Positions 1-7,483 of a stretch of 22,636 bases of DNA are shown one piece after another (positions within the stretch are counted from its first letter, which is position 1; every line of letters begins with the position of its first letter). The position numbers were made by a program, and so were the translations under genes. The notes below the pieces were generated by a model. It worked only from the letters and a program-made list of their open reading frames with translations. It did not search any database and was not told where the DNA came from. Source of the DNA: JAVBNA01 sp031551875 (GTDB taxonomy: Bacteria; Bacillota; Clostridia; Oscillospirales; Acutalibacteraceae); NCBI GenBank assembly GCA_031551875.1, contig JAVBNA010000045.1:1-22636 (forward strand). Direction: 5' to 3'.

Positions 1-1
1 C

Positions 2-520
2 GACTCAGAGAAAAATCTGATCGAGCGCGTGATTTTGAGCGCGAACGGCGGGGAAGAGGTGATCACCGGTCTGGGCAGCGGCACGACCTATTATCTGGCC
101 GAGGAAAGCGGCGCCGGGTTTGAGCTGCAGGGGTATGAGGTGAATGGCTCCGGCCTGGTTACTGACCCGGCGGTTGGATTCCGAGTACCAAAGGTTACTT
201 CGGGAGAAATTGAAATCAAGCTCGTGGTGAAAAACCTGATTACAGACCTGGATGAGATTGTCGACGGGGATCCGCCCAACAAGACTCAGGATCCGCCCGA
301 TGATGACACCGAGGTTGTTGACATTACGCCGAACAAGAATTCTTCCAACTCATCTTCAAATTCCAGTTCTAGCGGGGGGAACAATAACGATTCGGATAAC
401 CCGAACATCCCTGTCACCGGCACAAAACTTGCGCATATGATCGGGTTTATGCTGATCGCCCTTGGTTTGCTTAGCTGTGCGGGATTCATTTTGCCGCGCA
501 GAAGGCTGAGAAGAAGATAA
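2..520 (+). CDS. C-terminal part of a sortase-anchored surface protein (5' end outside window)
   Basis: The reading frame is open through the left edge, so this is the tail of a longer cell-wall protein. The first 75 or so residues contain a YYLAEE...GFELQGYEV pattern like the beta-sandwich repeats of SpaA/Cna-B-type pilin or adhesin proteins. A low-complexity linker rich in Asp, Asn and Ser follows, and then a complete sorting signal: IPVTG at 407-421, a hydrophobic segment of about 20 residues and a basic tail ending RRRLRRR. In this family a sortase cleaves between Thr and Gly and links the protein to peptidoglycan or to a pilus. A GTG at 29 is in frame but has no ribosome binding site and is not a credible start. 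The gene is followed by a strong terminator. The cell-wall anchoring role is well supported; the ligand or function is unknown. Confidence 0.85.
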   Translation, partial: DSEKNLIERVILSANGGEEVITGLGSGTTYYLAEESGAGFELQGYEVNGSGLVTDPAVGFRVPKVTSGEIEIKLVVKNLITDLDEIVDGDPPNKTQDPPDDDTEVVDITPNKNSSNSSSNSSSSGGNNNDSDNPNIPVTGTKLAHMIGFMLIALGLLSCAGFILPRRRLRRR

Positions 521-552
521 GCGAGCAGGAATCAGCAGTTAGGAGCTACGGG

Positions 553-581
553 ATCGGGCCGCCATTTCTTGGCGGCCCGAT
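553..581 (+). terminator. Intrinsic terminator after the surface-protein gene
   Basis: A perfect 12-bp stem (ATCGGGCCGCCA at 553-564 with TGGCGGCCCGAT at 570-581) closes a 5-nt loop. An AT-rich stretch and a run of seven T (595-601) follow a few bases later. It sits 32 bp after the stop codon of the sortase-anchored protein. Confidence 0.85.
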
Positions 582-648
582 TTAAATAATAGACCTTTTT
601 TTAAATGAAGGAAAAACTGATATGCTCAAAGAGATTGGGGTGTATCAA

Positions 649-975
649 ATGAAGTATGAGCAAATGGAAAACGATTCCAACGCGCAGTTTTGGCAAATAA
701 CGGGTGTCAAAAGAACAACATTTGAAGAAATGCTGACGATTCTATCCGTAGCGCATACTGAAAAACATCGTCGGCGCGGCGGGAATCCAAAGCTGTGCAT
801 GGAAGAGCGATTGATTGCGGCGTTGGAATATTGGCGTGAATGTCGTCCCTTCGCGCACGTTGCTGCCATGGAGTATCGGAAAGCAGCATATTTGCCGATT
901 GTATCAAGAAAGGAGTTGCTTCGCTTAAGCTTTAATCCCACCCGCTTAGCGGGAGGTTCTCTTGCTAAAGCATAA
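649..975 (+). pseudogene. IS5-family transposase remnant (N-terminal HTH part, frameshifted and truncated)
   Basis: The start at ATG 649 is preceded by GGGGTG at a 6-nt gap; an in-frame ATG at 622 has weaker support. The first ~70 residues (TGVKRTTFEEML..., then MEERLIAALEYWRECRPF) match the N-terminal helix-turn-helix region of IS5-type DDE transposases (IS1031/IS427-like). After about position 865 the family pattern leaves this frame and continues in another one as HGVSESSIFADCIKKGVA, so a base has been lost or gained there. No DDE catalytic domain follows. The rest of the frame to 975 is unrelated sequence. It is a dead fragment, convergent with the GH3 gene. Confidence 0.75.
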
Positions 976-978
976 TAT

Positions 979-1010
979 AAATCGCGCCCGCCGGAAGGCG
1001 GACGCGATTT
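979..1010. terminator. Hairpin between converging genes, probable terminator of the GH3 gene
   Basis: AAATCGCG-C-CCGCC (979-992) pairs with GGCGG-A-CGCGATTT (997-1010) across a GGAA loop with a single C/A mismatch. It lies 36 bp past the stop codon of the minus-strand GH3 gene. Read on the minus strand, the stem ends in ATTT followed by an AT-rich run; on the plus strand it ends in TTTT. It could therefore stop transcription from either side. Confidence 0.7.
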
Positions 1011-1046
1011 TGCTTGAGAAAGGAGAATTTGAAAAATTATAAGCAC

Positions 1047-4000
1047 TTATTTGATTAATTTCTTCGCTTCTGCGAGACGGTCATTTCGAACCGCCGCCGT
1101 CATAGCCGGATTGTTGACCACAACATATTCGGAGCCCGACTGATAGTAGACGGAGAAACCCAGCGCCTGACTGACGGCGCGCAGAGGAATGAAGGTGCGT
1201 CCATTGCGTTTTTGCGCGGCGACGTCCATCTGTACCTGGCGCGTGCTCTTGCCTTCAGTGATAGTCATGGTTTTCTGACCCAGCTTAAACTGAACGGTAA
1301 TCGTTCCGTACGTAACGATGATGGGATCCTTATCACCGGTATACTTCACCTTTCCGCCCATATTTGTGGTGACAAAACGGATCGGAACCATGGCGCGGCC
1401 GCTGATCTTGATAGCCTTGGTACCCTGATTGTCTATGGTCGTCAGGCTGCCGTTTTTGACAGCTTTCTGGGAGCCAATCTTCAGAGTGACATAGTTGTGC
1501 ACGGTGATTGTGCAGGCGGCCTTGAAGCCGCCGTCGGCTGTCTTCGCCGTGATGGTAGCCGTGCCGGGCTTGAGCCCCTTTACAACACCATTGGAAACCG
1601 TAGCAACCTCCGGCTTGCTCGACGACCAGGTGATCGTTTTGTTGCTGGCGCTGGGCGGGCTGATAGTGGCTTTCAGAGTCAGGTTCTTGCCCATGATCAG
1701 GTCGGCCGAGGTGGGGGCAAGCTTTACGCCGGTCACTTTGGCGCCCTTGACCAGTTTCCCAACAGCGGCTGACAGCTTCGCTGCGGCCGTGTCAATGTCC
1801 TTCTGAGGAAGTTTGGCGTTGGAACGCACACTTAAGTCACAGGCTGCAAACGCTTTGAGGAACGCTGTGTAGGAAGCGGAGGTGTAGGCGTTTGGATCTG
1901 CCATTGCTGCGACGGCTTTTTGCAGCGCCTCGTCATACTTGGCCCAATCCTGCTTCGGGTTTTTGTTTTCTTCCTGTTCAACTAGAACAGCGCTCAGAGC
2001 ATCCATCAAGCGCTTGGTCGCGGCGTCAACCGCTTCCTGGGTGGGAGTGCTTGCTGTCAGCGCTTTGGCGTCCGCCAGTGCGCCGGCCAGCTCGTCGGCC
2101 GCCGCTTCGCTCACGTTGTCCAGAGCGCCGTCAGCTACGACTTTGTCAGCAACCTTAATGGCCGCCTCCAAGAGATCCTTGTCAGCTTCAAATTCGCCGA
2201 CGATGATGCGATAGTGTACATAGCTAAATACAGGGGATCCGGCAAACTCTTCATCCACTTTGATGTAGACATCGTAGGTTCCGGCAGTTCCTACGGCAGG
2301 CGTGCCGCTGATGACGCCGCGGTTGTTTGCCTTGTCGATGGAAACGGACAGGCCATTCGGAAGCGCGTCGCCGATCTGGCTGACTTCAAACACGTCCAGC
2401 GTATTGTTGAAGCCGCCGCTGATGGTCACATATTGGGTAAAGGGAACATTTTCTTTGGCGTTCAGGACGGTGCCTGCCGCCGGGTTGGGCGTCAGCGTGC
2501 CCTCTACATACAGGACAAAGTCTTTGGCCTTGCTGTTGACACCGTCGGTTGCGGTGACTGTGACAGGATACAGGCCGGAGGCTTCCGCCGAGGGCTGACC
2601 CCACAGCCTGCCGTCCGTGTCAAGCACCATGCCGCTGGGTAGCGTGCCGTTTGTAACCGAGAAGGTCACGGCCGCCTGACCGCCGGCGACCTGGAGATTT
2701 ACCGGAACATAATTGATGGCCGCTTTGGCACTCGGAAGGCTTTCGGTCTGGAACACAAGGCCGGAATCCACAGTGAGCGTCAGCGCCTTGGTCGCGGTGT
2801 TGCCGAGGCTGTCGGTTACTTTAAAGACAAGGTTGTAGGTGCCCTGAGAGCCGACCGCCGGTGTGCCGGACAGGCGTCCGTTTTTCGCGAGTGTCAGACC
2901 GGTGGGAAGGACCTGGGAGGTCGCGTCAAGCGAGAAGGTGTAGGAGGTGGAATCTGCGCTTCCGTTGGCCCACAGGGGACTGACCTTGACTTTGGAATAT
3001 TCCTCGCCCACCTTGGCGTCGGGCAGCACGGTGGTGACAAGCGTCAGTGCGCCGGGATCCTTCTGCTTGGTGGGGTCGGTGGACAGGACGCTGTGCTTGG
3101 CTGTCTTCAGAACATTATAGGCGTTGCGCAGCATCTGGGTGCGGTTGGTGACGCCCGCGTCCCAGCCCGCCTTGAGCTCGGGGGGGATGTTGTAACGGGT
3201 GTGGGTGCCCGACATGATCATGTCGTTGCCGGCGGCCATTTCATAGGCCGAGTCGGCGATGTCGTCATAATCGCCCCAGTCGGTGACCACATAGCCGCCA
3301 AACCCCCATTCGCCGCGCAGGATGTTGGTGAGAAGCTCGGGGCTGGAGGCACAGGCCTGGCTGTTGATGGAGTTGAAAGCGGACATGACGTTGTAAACAC
3401 TGCCGGTTTTGACGGCATACTCAAAGGGCTTGAGATAGATTTCACGCAGCACGCGCTCAGGGGCGATCACGTTGATGGCCGCTTTAGATGTGCCGGCGGA
3501 AATGCTCGCGGGGGTGTACAGGCCGCGTCGGAACCATTCCTGGTCGTTGGCGGCAAAGTGCTTGAGGCAAACCGAAACGCCGTTTGCTTCCACGCCCTTT
3601 GCCACATTGGCAACCGCTTTACCGGCGAGGACGGGATCCTCCGACCAGTATTCCAGGTTGCGTCCGCACAAGGGATTGCGGTGCATGTTGATGGAGGGGG
3701 CAAGCCAGTTGTCCACGTTGGCGTGCACCATCTCTTCGCCCTCGGCGAGGCCCATCTTGTAGTACAGGTCAGGGTTCCAGATGCAGGCCATGGCGGCGGG
3801 ACGCGCCCAGCCGGTGTTGACGCGCGTGCTGCTGCCGTTTACGCTTAAATTAAAGCCGATGCCGCTGCCGCCGTCGGCGTAAGTCATGGACGGCAGGCCG
3901 AGACGGGCAAAGGAGCGGGAGGAGCCCGCACCGCCGGCGACCGTCTGCTTGGAGTTGTTTTTACTCAGCGGGATACCCGGCTCATCAGAGGCGTACAGCT

Positions 4001-5813
4001 GAATGTTGTTGTCGCGTACGCCCGAACTGTTTAGGTAAGAGGCGCCGAAGCCGCCCGACAGGAAAATGAGCAGTTCGTCGTCAGTCAGCTGGGTAACGTA
4101 TTCTCCGAGGGTAATCTCGCCGCTGGTGACCGCCCTAAAGGTATAGGTCGGGGAACCGGCGGGGAGGGCTTTGATTTCGCTGTAGGTAGGGTTCATGGGC
4201 GCGGTCAGATCCTGCCTTACGAAGGAGGCGTCAATGCCGACCACGGGGGCGGAGGCGATTTCCGCCGCTTCACCCGTATAGGTGATGGGGGTAGCGCCTG
4301 CGTTTTTCAGGCGGCTTGTTTCATATTTTGCTTTGTTGACTTCCTGCATGGACAGCTGGTTGGACAGCTGATCCACAATAATGCGCTGTGCGACGCGGAA
4401 CTTGCCCGCGACGTGGGTGTTTCTCGAGGAGTTGCCCACGCGGATGATGTAGTCACCCGGCTCGAGGACGTAGGCGGCCAGCGACTCGTCGTAGGACGCG
4501 AAGTCATAGAAGGAGATCTCCTGCGAGATGGTCTGGCTTTCGCTGCTTTCGAGCTTTCTGGTCTTGTCATAGGAAACAAGGTTCTGGTAGGCCTGCTCGA
4601 GGCTCCCCTGCGGCTTGCTGACGTAGACCTGCATGACCTCTTTGCCGCCGATGACGCCCGCCGCGGAGGTGTTGTTGATTTTGGCGGTGACGGTCAGGCT
4701 CTTATTGGCCTGCGAGGCGGAGATGGCCATGTCGGTGAAGCTGAAGGTGGAGTAGGACAGGCCGAAGCCGAAGGGATAGGCCACCGATTTGCCGAAGGTG
4801 TCAAAATACTTGTAGCCCATGTAGATATATTCTTCGTACACGGAAATGGGGTCGTTCGGGCTAAACTTGCGCGAGCCGTACTTGGACAGATTGCCCTCCC
4901 AGTTATAGCCGCGGTCGGTATAGGTGGTGTAGCCCCAGTTCGCGTTGGTGGGATGCTCGTTGTAGTCGCGCACCAGCGTGTCGTTGAGCTTCGCGGAGGG
5001 GTTGACCACACCGTACAGGATGTCCGCCATGGCAAGACCGTGGAACTGACCCGCGCCGTACTCGGTGATGAAGGCCTTGATCGGGTAAGGATCAAACTGA
5101 GACAGGCAGATGGGCGCGGTGCCCGTGTAGATCAGGATAATCTTGCTGAACTTGTCGCTGACCTGATTGAGCAGGACTTTTTCCGAGGGATTTAAGTACC
5201 AGTCACTCGGCTGCGGAACCGGGTTGCGATCCATTTCCTCCACGCCGGTGTTGCGGGAGAGGAAGACGATCGCGGTGTCGGTAAAGGCGCGCGCGTCGGC
5301 GACCAGCCCGTCCGCTTTGATTAAACCGTCGTCAAGCTTGGCCTCGGGGTTTTGGACGGCGGAGGTGCGGCTCCAGCCTGAGCCGGATGAGGCACCGACG
5401 CCCCACTCGCCGGGATACTCAGTGGTAGTGTTCCAGCCGTGGGTGTTTGTGCCCGTGCGGGCGTTTGTGTATTCGGTCAGGGGCTCGTAGTATTCCACGC
5501 TGAGCGCCTTGAGGCCGTCGATCAGGTTTGAGGTAAACGAACCGGCCGCGCCGCCGGAACCGCCGCCGCCGGGCGGTGAAACCTGTCCCTCGCCGAAGAC
5601 CGCGACCTTGGTGGTCGAGCTCAGCGGCAGGATGGCGCTCTCATTTTTGAGCAGCAGGATGGCTTCCGATTCGATCTGGCGGGCGAGCGACTGGTGCTCC
5701 ACCTGCCATGTGAGCGTGGGGGCGGGGGTCGTGGCCGCAAACGTCGTCAGGCTCATTGAACCGGCCAAAGCCAGCGCGAGCAGCCCTGCGACCACTTTTC
5801 TGAACTTCTTCAT
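1047..5813 (-). CDS. Secreted, circularly permuted GH3 beta-glucosidase with Ig-like, FIVAR, Big2 and copper-amine-oxidase-like modules
   Basis: The gene encodes about 1588 residues from the ATG at 5813. A signal peptide (KKFRKVVAGLLALALA...TTFA) is followed by the GH3 domains in swapped order: GH3 C-domain (about 45-350, with LLLKNE, and RNTGVEEMDR near 187-196 as the likely acid/base region), an Fn3-like domain (about 350-475) and the GH3 N-domain (about 540-905). The N-domain has KHFAAND at 751 and VVTDWG, with nucleophile Asp845. This order is known from ruminococcal GH3 beta-glucosidases. Three putative Ig (He_PIG) domains follow (920-1205), then a FIVAR-like helical region (1207-1355), a Big2 domain (1358-1438) and a copper-amine-oxidase N-like domain (1440-1580). 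Such tails usually serve surface attachment or carbohydrate contact. Expected reaction: removal of terminal beta-glucosyl (or related) residues from oligosaccharides outside the cell. The gene is divergent from a sensory operon. Confidence 0.92.
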   Translation of the reverse strand: MKKFRKVVAGLLALALAGSMSLTTFAATTPAPTLTWQVEHQSLARQIESEAILLLKNESAILPLSSTTKVAVFGEGQVSPPGGGGSGGAAGSFTSNLIDGLKALSVEYYEPLTEYTNARTGTNTHGWNTTTEYPGEWGVGASSGSGWSRTSAVQNPEAKLDDGLIKADGLVADARAFTDTAIVFLSRNTGVEEMDRNPVPQPSDWYLNPSEKVLLNQVSDKFSKIILIYTGTAPICLSQFDPYPIKAFITEYGAGQFHGLAMADILYGVVNPSAKLNDTLVRDYNEHPTNANWGYTTYTDRGYNWEGNLSKYGSRKFSPNDPISVYEEYIYMGYKYFDTFGKSVAYPFGFGLSYSTFSFTDMAISASQANKSLTVTAKINNTSAAGVIGGKEVMQVYVSKPQGSLEQAYQNLVSYDKTRKLESSESQTISQEISFYDFASYDESLAAYVLEPGDYIIRVGNSSRNTHVAGKFRVAQRIIVDQLSNQLSMQEVNKAKYETSRLKNAGATPITYTGEAAEIASAPVVGIDASFVRQDLTAPMNPTYSEIKALPAGSPTYTFRAVTSGEITLGEYVTQLTDDELLIFLSGGFGASYLNSSGVRDNNIQLYASDEPGIPLSKNNSKQTVAGGAGSSRSFARLGLPSMTYADGGSGIGFNLSVNGSSTRVNTGWARPAAMACIWNPDLYYKMGLAEGEEMVHANVDNWLAPSINMHRNPLCGRNLEYWSEDPVLAGKAVANVAKGVEANGVSVCLKHFAANDQEWFRRGLYTPASISAGTSKAAINVIAPERVLREIYLKPFEYAVKTGSVYNVMSAFNSINSQACASSPELLTNILRGEWGFGGYVVTDWGDYDDIADSAYEMAAGNDMIMSGTHTRYNIPPELKAGWDAGVTNRTQMLRNAYNVLKTAKHSVLSTDPTKQKDPGALTLVTTVLPDAKVGEEYSKVKVSPLWANGSADSTSYTFSLDATSQVLPTGLTLAKNGRLSGTPAVGSQGTYNLVFKVTDSLGNTATKALTLTVDSGLVFQTESLPSAKAAINYVPVNLQVAGGQAAVTFSVTNGTLPSGMVLDTDGRLWGQPSAEASGLYPVTVTATDGVNSKAKDFVLYVEGTLTPNPAAGTVLNAKENVPFTQYVTISGGFNNTLDVFEVSQIGDALPNGLSVSIDKANNRGVISGTPAVGTAGTYDVYIKVDEEFAGSPVFSYVHYRIIVGEFEADKDLLEAAIKVADKVVADGALDNVSEAAADELAGALADAKALTASTPTQEAVDAATKRLMDALSAVLVEQEENKNPKQDWAKYDEALQKAVAAMADPNAYTSASYTAFLKAFAACDLSVRSNAKLPQKDIDTAAAKLSAAVGKLVKGAKVTGVKLAPTSADLIMGKNLTLKATISPPSASNKTITWSSSKPEVATVSNGVVKGLKPGTATITAKTADGGFKAACTITVHNYVTLKIGSQKAVKNGSLTTIDNQGTKAIKISGRAMVPIRFVTTNMGGKVKYTGDKDPIIVTYGTITVQFKLGQKTMTITEGKSTRQVQMDVAAQKRNGRTFIPLRAVSQALGFSVYYQSGSEYVVVNNPAMTAAVRNDRLAEAKKLIK

Positions 5814-5820
5814 TTCCATT

Positions 5821-5825
5821 CCTCC
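5821..5825 (-). promoter_or_regulatory. Ribosome binding site deciding the GH3 start
   Basis: On the minus strand GGAGG lies only 1 nt before the first ATG (5819) but 7 nt before the second (5813). The second ATG also starts directly at the basic n-region of the signal peptide (MKKFRK), so 5813 is the better start and the protein loses two residues. Confidence 0.75.
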
Positions 5826-5848
5826 ATTTTCCTTTTTTTGCAGAGCAC

Positions 5849-5878
5849 ATTATCTGCCCTGCCCTATAACGGTAACAA
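5849..5878 (-). promoter_or_regulatory. Candidate sigma-A promoter of the GH3 gene
   Basis: Read on the minus strand, TTGTTA (5878-5873) and GATAAT (5854-5849) are separated by 18 nt, giving a start point near 5842 and a leader of about 28 nt before the ATG at 5813. The boxes match the consensus moderately well. Confidence 0.5.
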
Positions 5879-5903
5879 AAAAATCACCAAAAAGATATAA
5901 CTA

Positions 5904-5932
5904 TTCCGTCCGTATTTTATGTTTTTCCGTCC
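5904..5932. repeat. Pair of direct repeats TTCCGTCC, 21 bp apart (candidate AraC-type operator)
   Basis: TTCCGTCC occurs at 5904-5911 and again at 5925-5932, in the same orientation and exactly 21 bp (two helical turns) apart. A few further positions downstream also match (T, TT, T at equal offsets). The pair lies between the two divergent promoters, 25 bp upstream of the GH3 -35 box and 15 bp upstream of the operon -35 box. Direct repeats at this spacing are typical of AraC/YesN-type binding sites; the adjacent response regulator is the likely ligand (inference). Confidence 0.55.
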
Positions 5933-5947
5933 ACCTGTTGTTCTTGG

Positions 5948-5976
5948 TTGAACATCCCGACCGGATCAGATATAAT
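5948..5976 (+). promoter_or_regulatory. Strong sigma-A promoter of the first sensory operon
   Basis: TTGAAC at 5948-5953, a 17-nt spacer and a perfect TATAAT at 5971-5976 place the transcript start near 5983. Start codons at or upstream of about 5984 are therefore unlikely for the following gene. Confidence 0.8.
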
Positions 5977-6013
5977 AAAAAATATGAAAAAAGTCGGAAG
6001 GTCGGTGGAAAAT

Positions 6014-7483
6014 ATGCGGAGTATGTCCATGCGTTTTTTATGCGTATTGTGTTTGATGCTTGTTCTCCCTACGCTCATGCCATCCTGCACGCCCGAGAAG
6101 CCTGAGCCTGCGCCCGAACCGGTTACCCTAAACGTGTTCATGACCCGAAACGACGCGGGAATGGACGACGCGCCGCTTGTGGTAGAAGCGCTCAATGAAT
6201 ACATAAAGCCGCTGATCGGCGCACGGGTGGAGATCACCTTTGTGGACTCCTCCTATGTGCAAACCATCAGCCAGAAATTTGTGTCGGACGAGCCCATGGA
6301 TATCCTGTACTGCCCGCGGTTTCAGGCGCTTACCGACTGGGCAGAGCAGGGGCAGATTATGCCGCTGGACGGATTGCTGGAAGCGTATGGTCAGGGCATT
6401 TACGGCGCGCTCGACCGTGAATACATAGAAGTCAGCAAAATAAGCGGCGCGATCTATGGACTGCCTGTCAACCGGGAGATGGCGGTCAATTTAGGGCTTG
6501 AATACCGGGCGGATATCGCCCAAAAGTACGGCATCGATATGTCAGGGGTCAAAACCATCGACGATCTGGACGGAGTATTTAGGCAGGTTAAGGAAAAATG
6601 CCCCGGCGTCACGCCGGTCGCGGTGGTGCGCCACCGGTCGTGGGACGCGCTGGGCAACCCGTACGGCGTGCTGATGGACATGGGGCAGGGCACGCGTGTG
6701 GAAAATCTCTATGAGACTGAGGAGTTCGAGCGGCAGGTGCGCCGGGTGTATGACTGGAGGCGGAAGGGCTATGTGCTCGACACGGTGTCCGACGCGGGGG
6801 AGAATTTTTACTATTTCCGTTCGGGCGAGGTGTTCAGCTCGGTCGCCAACGGGAAGCCGGGCTTCACCACGCAGGAAACCCGCACAGTCGGGCATGAGAT
6901 GGGCTTTGTGGAGCTGATCCCCGCCTTTTCCTGCACCTCCGACGTCAAGTGGATCTACTACGCCATCGCCAAAAGCTCCGCGAACCCGCAAAAGGCGATG
7001 GAGTTTTTGAATTTGATGTACACCGATCCCGTAGTGGAGAACCTTCTGATTTACGGCATCGAGGGAAAGCACTACGTCTTTGCCGACAAGGACAAGGACA
7101 TCATCACCTTCCCCGAGGGCGTCACCGCCGACAACAGCGGCTATGCGCAGTTTTCCGGCTGGCGGCACTGCAACCAGTTTATCGCCCATGTGTGGGAGGG
7201 AGACCCGCCCGATATCTGGGAGCAGGTTCGCGCCCTGAACAAAACCGCGCCGCGATCCAAGGCGTTCGGTTTTGTCTTTGAGCCGGACAATGTGCAGGCG
7301 GAGATCATCCGCTGTAACGAGGTGTGCGACAAATATTTGAGCGGTTTGCAAAACGGCTTTTTGAACCCGGACGAGACGCTGGAGGAATTTCGGGCGGCGC
7401 TTCGGGACGCGGGCATCGACTCCATCATTGCAGAAAAACAGGCACAGCTTGATGCGTGGCTGAAAACAGGAGAACTTCATTGA
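6014..7483 (+). CDS. Extracellular solute-binding lipoprotein of the carbohydrate type (DUF3502/LplA-like)
   Basis: The chosen start, ATG 6014, follows GGTGG at 5 nt and lies downstream of the promoter; it gives 489 residues. Earlier in-frame starts (TTG 5948, ATG 5984) fall inside or at the end of the promoter. The N-terminus has a hydrophobic segment ending LMPSC, an imperfect lipobox (Pro at -2) with Cys25 as the likely lipidated residue. The body resembles family 1 sugar-binding proteins, and the C-terminal part (DIWEQV...RSKAFGFVFE...LSGLQNG...AEKQAQLDAWL) resembles DUF3502 of LplA-type proteins. It is clearly paralogous to the binding protein at 14333 (shared GQGI, ENxYETEE, AMxxLNLxYxDP, YGIxGxHY). 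No permease or ATPase gene is nearby, so a role as ligand receptor for the next gene's kinase is plausible. The gene ends in a TTGA overlap with the kinase. Confidence 0.87.
   Translation: MRSMSMRFLCVLCLMLVLPTLMPSCTPEKPEPAPEPVTLNVFMTRNDAGMDDAPLVVEALNEYIKPLIGARVEITFVDSSYVQTISQKFVSDEPMDILYCPRFQALTDWAEQGQIMPLDGLLEAYGQGIYGALDREYIEVSKISGAIYGLPVNREMAVNLGLEYRADIAQKYGIDMSGVKTIDDLDGVFRQVKEKCPGVTPVAVVRHRSWDALGNPYGVLMDMGQGTRVENLYETEEFERQVRRVYDWRRKGYVLDTVSDAGENFYYFRSGEVFSSVANGKPGFTTQETRTVGHEMGFVELIPAFSCTSDVKWIYYAIAKSSANPQKAMEFLNLMYTDPVVENLLIYGIEGKHYVFADKDKDIITFPEGVTADNSGYAQFSGWRHCNQFIAHVWEGDPPDIWEQVRALNKTAPRSKAFGFVFEPDNVQAEIIRCNEVCDKYLSGLQNGFLNPDETLEEFRAALRDAGIDSIIAEKQAQLDAWLKTGELH

Noticed and set aside
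3093..3848. 251-codon plus-strand frame opposite the GH3 gene
   Set aside because: It is antisense to the conserved GH3 N-domain including the catalytic Asp, and its composition is typical of a codon shadow.
4413..5195. 260-codon plus-strand frame opposite the GH3 gene
   Set aside because: It is an antisense shadow of GC-rich coding sequence, with Gly/Val/Asp-rich composition, no ribosome binding site and no recognisable motif.
5904..5932. CRISPR-like repeat
   Set aside because: There are only two 8-bp copies 21 bp apart at a promoter, with no array; an operator is the better explanation.
5948..6013. N-terminal extension of the first binding protein from TTG 5948 or ATG 5984
   Set aside because: TTG 5948 is the -35 box of a strong promoter, and ATG 5984 would be at the transcript start without a ribosome binding site; ATG 6014 has one and leads straight into the lipoprotein signal.
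6542..7480. 312-codon minus-strand frame opposite the first binding-protein gene
   Set aside because: It lies wholly within a well-supported lipoprotein gene on the other strand and has no domain pattern.
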